Source of the DNA: UBA7702 sp051866595
GTDB taxonomy: Bacteria; Bacillota; Dehalobacteriia; UBA7702
Direction: 5' to 3'
Assembly (NCBI GenBank): GCA_051866595.1
Contig: JBJDXI010000095.1
Location: 1 to 10,580, forward strand
DNA length: 10,580 bases
Both the position numbers and the translations under genes were made by a program. Positions 5,882 through 10,580 of the stretch are shown one piece after another (the stretch's first letter is position 1; each line of letters begins with the position of its first letter). The notes beneath the pieces are model-generated. The model did not search any database and had not been told where the DNA came from. It worked only from the letters and a program-made list of their open reading frames with translations.

Positions 5882-6727
5882 TTAAAAGCGATCTTTCGTT
5901 TCCTTTGTTATGATTTGCGATTCATCAAAACGGACCAGCATACTGCCGACACCGCCGTTGAGCTCCACACAGTTTTCGCCGCTGCCGTAGGTTTCACCAT
6001 CCAGCATCTTTTTTCCGTCCAGCAGAGCCTCACCCACACCTTTATCCGGCGTGATACGGTAATCTTCAGCGGAACCGGACAAGGTGAGTTCCAGCTCTCC
6101 GGCACCGCAGTCAATGCAGCTGTTTCCCGTAAGACGGCTTTTCAGGATCACTTCACCGATACCCAGATCCATATCCAGATCGTTGATACTGCCGCCGAGA
6201 ATCGTCAGCTCCCCGGCGCCGCCGTCAATCTTTGCACGGTCGGAAGCCACAAGACAACCCACCGATACTTCACCGGCACCAAGCTCCATCGTAACGTTTT
6301 CCCCAAGGAGGGTGTCGATGTTCATCACACCGGCGCCGGCGGAGATTCTTACCCGTTCAAAGGTAAAATTTTTGGGAACGGTGAGGATGACACGGACACC
6401 ATCGGCATCGAGTCCGAAGACGGAACGGCTTTCGGTAATGCGGAGGAGACCGTTCTGATTTTCCGTTTCCAGATATTTGTGGTTGCTCTTCACCGCGAGT
6501 TCATCTCCGGTACGGATTTCCAGCTCCGCGCCGCCGAGATCGATTTCAAGATCCCGCACATCTTCGCTGATAACCGTTGTTTTCATTTCTCCCAGTACAT
6601 CTTCATCCTCATCGAAGCACCGGGAAAGAGAGGCAACAGCCTGTACCGCACCGCCGATGATACTGACGATGAGCAGGAGCGCAAAAGCCACGGCGCAGTA
6701 TTTGATCACTTTTTGCAATGTTGTCAT
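5882..6727 (-). CDS. DUF4097-type beta-repeat membrane-anchored protein
   Basis: A 281-residue protein with one N-terminal membrane helix (about 9-33) and a long beta-rich part. From about 60 onwards it repeats a short strand-turn unit with a G-x-G-E core: GGAELEI (65), GAGVMNI (131), GAGEVSV (150), GAGELTI (170), GIGEVIL (189), GAGELEL (208), GVGEALL (230) and GVGSMLV (259), mostly 19-22 residues apart. This is the DUF4097/adhesin-like right-handed beta-solenoid type found beside LiaF and PspC genes. The topology (helix first, few positive charges after it) suggests that the repeats lie outside the membrane, though this is not certain. It overlaps the LiaF-like gene by ATGA, and its GGAGGTG ribosome site lies inside that gene. 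A scaffold or sensing role at the envelope is inferred. Confidence 0.87.
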   Translation of the reverse strand: MTTLQKVIKYCAVAFALLLIVSIIGGAVQAVASLSRCFDEDEDVLGEMKTTVISEDVRDLEIDLGGAELEIRTGDELAVKSNHKYLETENQNGLLRITESRSVFGLDADGVRVILTVPKNFTFERVRISAGAGVMNIDTLLGENVTMELGAGEVSVGCLVASDRAKIDGGAGELTILGGSINDLDMDLGIGEVILKSRLTGNSCIDCGAGELELTLSGSAEDYRITPDKGVGEALLDGKKMLDGETYGSGENCVELNGGVGSMLVRFDESQIITKETKDRF

Positions 6728-7407
6728 TTTACTTCAACACCTCCAAACAGGCAGGACGCGTTCAGATAGAGGGTATGGGGATTGTTGGGATCGTTACGGA
6801 GACTTTTGCCGGACACACCGCCGAAAAAGGAATTGGAATTGACTTTTACATTGAGACCGGCGGGAATATAAATATCAATGCCACCGAAAACCGCCGAAGC
6901 GTTGATAACACAGTCACCGTTGATCACCGCGCCGCGGAGATCACATTTGACGCCGCCGAAAACGGCGTCGAGTTTGGCGCCTTCAAAGACTTCTCCGCTG
7001 TAATCCAGGGTCGTACCGGAAAAAGTCGCCGCGGCGCTGCGGACGGAACCGTCATTCATTTTCACTTCCTCAAAGACACGGTCGCCTTTGTTACCGAAGA
7101 GATTGCTGAGAATCATTTTCAGACCAATGATCACGATAATCGCAGGGAACAGGAGTTTCCAGAACAGATCGAAGCTCAGGACATCCTGACAGCAGAGCAG
7201 CAGGAACAAGCCGATGCAGATCCCGATGAGACTTCCGCTTTTATCATAAGAAGTGACCAGGCTGATGGTGCAAGGCACGATGATGAACAGTGTCCACCAG
7301 CCATCAAAGAACAGATTGAGATCAGTGATGCCGAAAGCGTTCAGGGCCAGAATGACACCGACGGCCACAAGGGCGATACCCCATAAAATACGATTTGCTT
7401 TTTTCAT
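6724..7407 (-). CDS. LiaF-like membrane protein
   Basis: A 227-residue protein with about four hydrophobic segments in the first 102 residues (6-23, 37-53, 58-73, 82-102; MKKANRILWGIALVAVGVIL is a typical LiaF start) and a C-terminal LiaF-type domain of beta repeats. The repeats carry F-G-G-[VI] at 150, 174, 195 and 221. In Bacilli, LiaF holds the LiaS kinase inactive until cell-wall antibiotics act; here no LiaS or LiaR is adjacent, and the nearest sensor is a YesM-like kinase. The ATG at 7407 has AGGAG 7 nt upstream. It is first in its operon behind promoter B. Control of a kinase by this protein would follow from the family but is not shown. Confidence 0.88.
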   Translation of the reverse strand: MKKANRILWGIALVAVGVILALNAFGITDLNLFFDGWWTLFIIVPCTISLVTSYDKSGSLIGICIGLFLLLCCQDVLSFDLFWKLLFPAIIVIIGLKMILSNLFGNKGDRVFEEVKMNDGSVRSAAATFSGTTLDYSGEVFEGAKLDAVFGGVKCDLRGAVINGDCVINASAVFGGIDIYIPAGLNVKVNSNSFFGGVSGKSLRNDPNNPHTLYLNASCLFGGVEVK

Positions 7408-7458
7408 TTTTTCTCTCCTTACTTATTTTAAGCCGTGTTAACTTTTCTTCATGGTTTT

Positions 7459-7464
7459 ATTGTA
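7459..7464 (-). promoter_or_regulatory. Promoter B -10 box (LiaF-like/DUF4097 operon)
   Basis: TACAAT on the minus strand, 20 bp downstream of the 38-bp element at 7485-7522 and without a recognisable -35. The next bases AATAAAACCA are the same as after the promoter C -10 box. The start point should lie near 7452, about 45 nt before the LiaF-like ATG. Confidence 0.75.
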
Positions 7465-7484
7465 TCGGATTTTTCCGCTGGGAA

Positions 7485-7522
7485 ATAGGCCGGTTTTTCG
7501 GGTCTTTGTGTCTGTTTTATAG
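7485..7522 (-). promoter_or_regulatory. 38-bp regulon element, copy B
   Basis: Begins CTATAAAACAGACACAAAGA and ends GGCCTAT on the minus strand, 20 bp before the -10 box. It lies in the 128-bp gap between the flavoprotein gene at 7536 and the LiaF-like gene. It agrees with copy C at 26 of 38 positions. Confidence 0.8.
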
Positions 7523-7535
7523 ATCATACCGTTCC

Positions 7536-8231
7536 TCATTCTTTCCAGGGCCGTTTTTTTCCGTGCCAGCCTCTGGTTTCCCAATAGCCGTAATCCGGTT
7601 CCATAGGCGCAAAGTGCTTGTGAGCGAAGCGCATCAGATAGAACCACTTTTTCCCCCGGCGGTTGCAGCCCCGTTTGCCTTCATTTTCTTTGATTTTTCG
7701 TGCCAGACGATCGGTTTTCACACGGATGCTCTTTCGGATTCTTTCCGGTATTTCTTCGGGATTTGCGGCCTGCACCCCCAGTCCCAGTTTATAGACTTTG
7801 CGGACACCCCACATTTCAAGGCTGTCTGCCATGTCTTTCACAGTACTTTTCATTCCGCCGCCGGCGGCGGTGGCAATCACCACGGCCTGTTTTTCACTGA
7901 ATTCCGCCATGGGGCGGTGAACCATCCACCAGGTTCCGAAATGATCCAGAAAGCTCATCATCTGCCCGGTGGCATGATAGACATAGACGGGGCTGTCAAA
8001 AATAAGCAGATCCGCTTCCAGTATGGCTTTGGCCATCGGTTCCAGCGCTTTATAGTGCGGACAGGCGGAAAGCTCTCTTTGGAAACAGGTAAAACATCCG
8101 GTACAGGGCTGATCAAAATCCCGGGGCAGAAAGAACTCCCGGACTTCCCCGCCGATTTTATCTCCCAGCTCCTTCGCCACCGTATAGGTATTTCCTTTAT
8201 GATTCTGTCCGTGAATCATCACGAGTTTCAT
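7536..8231 (-). CDS. Iron-sulfur flavoprotein-like NAD(P)H oxidoreductase, single-gene unit
   Basis: A 231-residue flavodoxin-fold protein that starts MKLVMIHGQNHKGNTYT, the FMN-phosphate loop of the NADPH-dependent FMN reductase group. It has C43-x2-C46-x2-C49-x7-C57, the same spacing and the same residue numbers as in the flavoprotein at 2386-2889, consistent with an Isf-type [4Fe-4S] site (inferred). LLIFDSPVYVYHATGQMMSFLDH (74-96) is the second flavin loop, and ATAAGGG (120-126) the third. The C-terminal 55 residues are strongly basic and aromatic (KRGCNRRGKKWFYLMRF, GYWETRGWHGKKRPWKE), longer than usual, and might bind membrane or nucleic acid. A GGAGG site lies 8 nt before the ATG at 8231. 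It is transcribed alone behind promoter C, between the two-component genes and the LiaF-like operon. Confidence 0.87.
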   Translation of the reverse strand: MKLVMIHGQNHKGNTYTVAKELGDKIGGEVREFFLPRDFDQPCTGCFTCFQRELSACPHYKALEPMAKAILEADLLIFDSPVYVYHATGQMMSFLDHFGTWWMVHRPMAEFSEKQAVVIATAAGGGMKSTVKDMADSLEMWGVRKVYKLGLGVQAANPEEIPERIRKSIRVKTDRLARKIKENEGKRGCNRRGKKWFYLMRFAHKHFAPMEPDYGYWETRGWHGKKRPWKE

Positions 8232-8260
8232 GATGTAAGCCTCCTCACATACGGGCAGTC

Positions 8261-8279
8261 TCGGAGAGAAAACCTCCGA
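8261..8279 (-). other. Leader hairpin before the flavoprotein gene
   Basis: A 6-bp perfect inverted repeat (TCGGAG with CTCCGA) with a 7-nt loop lies in the roughly 70-nt leader between promoter C and the ribosome site. No T run follows, so it is not a terminator. It may affect mRNA stability or be chance. Confidence 0.35.
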
Positions 8280-8307
8280 ATCTGTCCGGTACGCTTATGT
8301 TGGTTTT

Positions 8308-8313
8308 ATTATA
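8308..8313 (-). promoter_or_regulatory. Promoter C -10 box (flavoprotein gene)
   Basis: A perfect TATAAT on the minus strand, 20 bp downstream of the 38-bp element at 8334-8371, followed by AATAAAACCA counted from its last two bases as at promoter B. No -35 hexamer is seen. The start point should lie near 8301. Confidence 0.8.
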
Positions 8314-8333
8314 CCGCCGAGGCTCCTTTTCCG

Positions 8334-8371
8334 ATAGGCCAAATTTATAGGCGGATGTGTCGGTTTTAGAG
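8334..8371 (-). promoter_or_regulatory. 38-bp regulon element, copy C
   Basis: The most divergent copy, reading CTCTAAAACCGACACA at its start and TTTGGCCTAT at its end on the minus strand. It keeps the AAAAC, GACACA and CCTAT blocks and the 20-bp distance to -10. It also holds a second CCTAT 13 bp upstream of the first. It lies between the response-regulator terminator and promoter C. Confidence 0.75.
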
Positions 8372-8410
8372 AAATAAGAAACCGTTCACAGCGAAAAGCA
8401 CGTGAACGGT
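8371..8410 (-). terminator. Terminator of the two-component operon
   Basis: A 9-bp perfect stem (8381-8389 ACCGTTCAC with 8402-8410 GTGAACGGT) encloses a loop that can pair further (AGC with GC). On the minus strand a T-rich run, TTCTTATTTC, follows. It stands 24 nt after the response-regulator stop codon and separates this operon from promoter C. Confidence 0.75.
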
Positions 8411-8434
8411 CTGAATTTATCCAATATGCGGTTT

Positions 8435-9178
8435 TTATTTCGCATCCTCCAGAAAATCCCGGCGATAACGGGAGGGCGTAACGCCCTCGGCTTTTTTAAA
8501 AACTTTGGTGAATACACGGTAATCACCGTAGCCGCATTGTTCCGAAATATCCGCGATGGAAAACGATGTGGAAAGCAGGAGCTTTTTCGCTTTCTCCATC
8601 CGAATATTGGTGAGATACGCGAGGAAATTCACGCCGATCTCGTTTTTGAAGAGCTGACTGACGTATTGGGCGCTGAGATGAAATTCATCGGCCAGAACAG
8701 AAAGGCTGATTTCTTCCGCCAGATGATCCTGCATATACCGGGTAATGCCGCTGATAACCCGCTCCTCGTGGGGCTCGCTGTTTTCCGCGGTTTTCCGCTG
8801 GAACAGCTCAATTTTCAAACGGTCGATACAACTGCCGAATTCCTCATAATTCACCGGTTTCAGGATATAATCGGTAATCTGCATCCGTAAAGCCTCACGG
8901 CAGTAGTTGAAATCGTCATACCCGGAAACGATCACAAAGGCGATGTCCGGATGCTTGATACGGCTGAGCTGAATCACTTTCAACCCGTTCATGATGGGGA
9001 TGTTAATGTCCATAATCACAATATCCGGCGTCAAGGCGTCAATTTTCGTCTGAGCCTCCATACCGTCGGCAGCTTCGCCGACGATCTCACAATCATGAGC
9101 TTCCCAATCGAAAAGACGCTTGAATCCTTCTCGGATCATAATCTCGTCATCCACCAGAAGCACCCTCAGTTTTTTCAT
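8435..9178 (-). CDS. AraC-type response regulator (YesN-like)
   Basis: A 247-residue two-domain regulator. The receiver domain covers about 3-120: acidic pair D10-D11, phosphoacceptor D57 in DIVIMDINIPIMNG, S85 at the switch position and K107 in ILKPVN. The C-terminal AraC/XylS DNA-binding domain covers about 145-247, with the two helix-turn-helix units at LSVLADEFHLSAQYVSQLFK and FSIADISEQCGYGDYRVFTKVFKK, ending in the family signature VTPSRYRR. Length is compact compared with typical YesN proteins because the linker is short. It overlaps its kinase gene by ATGA, with GGAGGGG 5 nt before the start. I infer that it activates promoters A, B and C, because AraC-type activators bind about 40 bp just upstream of, or across, the -35 region. 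Confidence 0.96.
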   Translation of the reverse strand: MKKLRVLLVDDEIMIREGFKRLFDWEAHDCEIVGEAADGMEAQTKIDALTPDIVIMDINIPIMNGLKVIQLSRIKHPDIAFVIVSGYDDFNYCREALRMQITDYILKPVNYEEFGSCIDRLKIELFQRKTAENSEPHEERVISGITRYMQDHLAEEISLSVLADEFHLSAQYVSQLFKNEIGVNFLAYLTNIRMEKAKKLLLSTSFSIADISEQCGYGDYRVFTKVFKKAEGVTPSRYRRDFLEDAK

Positions 9179-10488
9179 TCCGTCCCCTCCTTCAGCGGCA
9201 GTAAAATACGGGCGGTCACGCCGCCTTCCGGGTTTTCTGTATACCTCAGACCGTATTCCCGGCCGCAGAGCAATTTAATTCTTTTCTGCACATTCAGAAT
9301 ACCGATGCTGTTGCCCGTAAGCTTGGGCGCCTGCTTCGCGTAGTTTTCCAGCAGCTCGTCGACGGCGGCTTTCTTTCCTTCGGAAAAGCCGCCACCGGTG
9401 TCCTTCACAGAGATCTCCATTTTATCTTCGCCGATTTTCTGAGCGGAAATCACAATTTCTCCCCGATAGCCTTTGCTTTTCAAACCGTGAAGCAAGCTGT
9501 TTTCCACGATAGGCTGTAAAATAAAATTGGGCACCGAAACGCCGCTCAGATCCGGATCAATATCATATTCACATGAGAGCTCCGGATAGCGGTAGCACAT
9601 CAGATCCATATAGGCTTCCAGCAGTTCCATTTCATCATCCAGCTCCACCATGGGACGGTTCACTTTGACACTGAGACGGAAAAAATCCACCAGCCGCATG
9701 AGCAGATCCGCCACTTTTTTATCTCCGTCCAGCTGGGCCTGAATACGGATGGTATCCAGCGTGTTGTAGAGAAAATGGGGATTGACCTGACTCTTTAAAT
9801 ACAGCATGGACATTTTCTGTTCCGTCAGCTCCGCCCGGAGAATATCTGGATTTTCCAGAGTCAGATAGAATGAAAGGGTCATCAGGGTAATTCCCATACC
9901 GCTGATGAGCCAGATGTGATTGATCCCCTGCAACGCGCAGACGGTAAACTCAATGAACAGTGCCGCGCCGATGGCGAATTTCTTTCGGGGATTCAGCTGT
10001 TTCCAGTTGGCGATCAGCAAACCGGCACAGAGAGGCAGATAGAAAATCACCGCGCCGTAAGAAGTAAGAACATAGGGCCCGGCAGAATAATTGCCCTGGG
10101 GCGTAATAGTATAATCCATTGGCAGAAAGAAACTGCCCAGCAAAGCCGCGGTGAGAAAAATTCTTGCCGCCATATCCAGACGGCGGGGTTTCCCTGTTTC
10201 TTCCTCCACCAAAATGGCGATATACTGATAAAAGAGATAAATCACCAGTACCATACTGCCGATAAAAATCCGGTGAAGCACCTCATTGAACAGCGGCGGC
10301 ACCGTATCCAAAAGATTGACGGTGCAGACCGTGGCCGCGTCAAATACCAAATGAATCAGCACCGTTACCAGGAGAACGGAAAAAGTCCGGTGCAGCGGCG
10401 TATGCTGTTTTTCAGCGGAAAAATACATGAATGCCACAAAAGCAAGAACCAGAAACAGCGCGATTTCCATCCGCAGCATAAACTTCAC
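9175..10488 (-). CDS. Membrane sensor histidine kinase (YesM/LytS-type)
   Basis: A 437-residue kinase. The first 211 residues form about seven hydrophobic segments (roughly 5-24, 35-58, 73-94, 104-124, 138-160, 168-187, 190-211) with little outside domain, so the signal is probably sensed within the membrane. A short helix leads to the His_kinase domain: KSQVNPHFLYNTLD with phosphoacceptor H238. The HATPase part has the N box LQPIVENSLLHG (324-335), the G box DTGGGFSE (363-370) and SIGILNVQKR (394-403). It is the first gene of the two-component operon and overlaps the regulator by ATGA. The seven-helix input differs from the large external domain of classical sugar-sensing YesM proteins and suits a membrane-stress or lipid signal, which is inference. 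Confidence 0.95.
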   Translation of the reverse strand: MKFMLRMEIALFLVLAFVAFMYFSAEKQHTPLHRTFSVLLVTVLIHLVFDAATVCTVNLLDTVPPLFNEVLHRIFIGSMVLVIYLFYQYIAILVEEETGKPRRLDMAARIFLTAALLGSFFLPMDYTITPQGNYSAGPYVLTSYGAVIFYLPLCAGLLIANWKQLNPRKKFAIGAALFIEFTVCALQGINHIWLISGMGITLMTLSFYLTLENPDILRAELTEQKMSMLYLKSQVNPHFLYNTLDTIRIQAQLDGDKKVADLLMRLVDFFRLSVKVNRPMVELDDEMELLEAYMDLMCYRYPELSCEYDIDPDLSGVSVPNFILQPIVENSLLHGLKSKGYRGEIVISAQKIGEDKMEISVKDTGGGFSEGKKAAVDELLENYAKQAPKLTGNSIGILNVQKRIKLLCGREYGLRYTENPEGGVTARILLPLKEGTE

Positions 10489-10542
10489 CCCTTCACATGA
10501 ATTCCGGTTTTCCCGGCTTCAAAAACGAATTTTTCACCACAT

Positions 10543-10548
10543 AGTATA
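10543..10548 (-). promoter_or_regulatory. Extended -10 promoter of the two-component operon
   Basis: TATACT preceded by TG and one base (TGTTATACT) on the minus strand, an extended -10 that does not need a strong -35; only a poor -35 (CTGAAA) is found 17 bp upstream. The leader to the kinase ATG is about 48 nt and holds a small CCGG-GAAAA-CCGG inverted repeat at 10504-10516. The 38-bp element is absent here, so this operon is not evidently autoregulated through it. Confidence 0.6.
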
Positions 10549-10580
10549 ACATAAAACAATCTGATTTTCAGCCGGATCTC

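Noticed and set aside
8261..8279. Riboswitch or T-box in the promoter C leader
   Set aside because: The leader is only about 70 nt with one 6-bp hairpin and no terminator or anti-terminator pair; no known riboswitch motif is recognised.
5915..8369. Plus-strand open frames opposite the DUF4097, LiaF-like and flavoprotein genes
   Set aside because: They mirror genes with recognisable repeats and motifs, and they run across the promoter B and C regions, which is not expected of real coding sequence.

Overview
All credible genes in this window read leftward (minus strand). The sequence is balanced in GC, has strong GGAGG-type ribosome sites, many ATGA start/stop overlaps, and families typical of Bacillota (a YesM/YesN-like two-component pair, LiaF-like, PspC and DUF4097 proteins, drug-type ABC exporter). 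This suggests an anaerobic Clostridia-class Gram-positive; the genus cannot be told from the sequence.

Layout in the direction of transcription (right to left): (1) 10488-8435, a sensor histidine kinase and an AraC-type response regulator, overlapping by ATGA, with a terminator at 8371-8410. (2) 8231-7536, a flavodoxin-fold oxidoreductase with a four-cysteine motif, alone behind promoter C. (3) 7407-5882, a LiaF-like membrane protein and a DUF4097 repeat protein behind promoter B, with a hairpin terminator at 5829-5869. (4) 5727-1381, a tightly packed eight-gene operon behind promoter A: CmpB-like membrane protein, small membrane protein, PspC, ABC ATPase, ABC-2 permease, two flavodoxin-fold proteins and a small membrane protein, closed by a strong terminator at 1311-1346. 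(5) 1209-1, a TetR regulator and a SAM methyltransferase that runs off the left edge, behind a consensus promoter carrying two GTTACC-N4-GGTAAC operators.

The main observation is that promoters A, B and C carry the same ungapped 38-bp element (23 of 38 positions identical in all three), always exactly 20 bp upstream of a good -10 hexamer and replacing any recognisable -35. This predicts one activator controlling three transcription units; the AraC-type response regulator encoded next to promoter C is the obvious candidate. The inferred system is an envelope-stress regulon that resembles the Lia/Psp responses in its effectors but is paired with a YesMN-like two-component system rather than LiaRS, and adds an ABC exporter and three flavoproteins. 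The promoter element and protein families are read from sequence; the regulatory link and stress role are inference.

No stretch above about 200 bases lacks a gene. No tRNA, rRNA, CRISPR array, insertion sequence or phage gene was seen.
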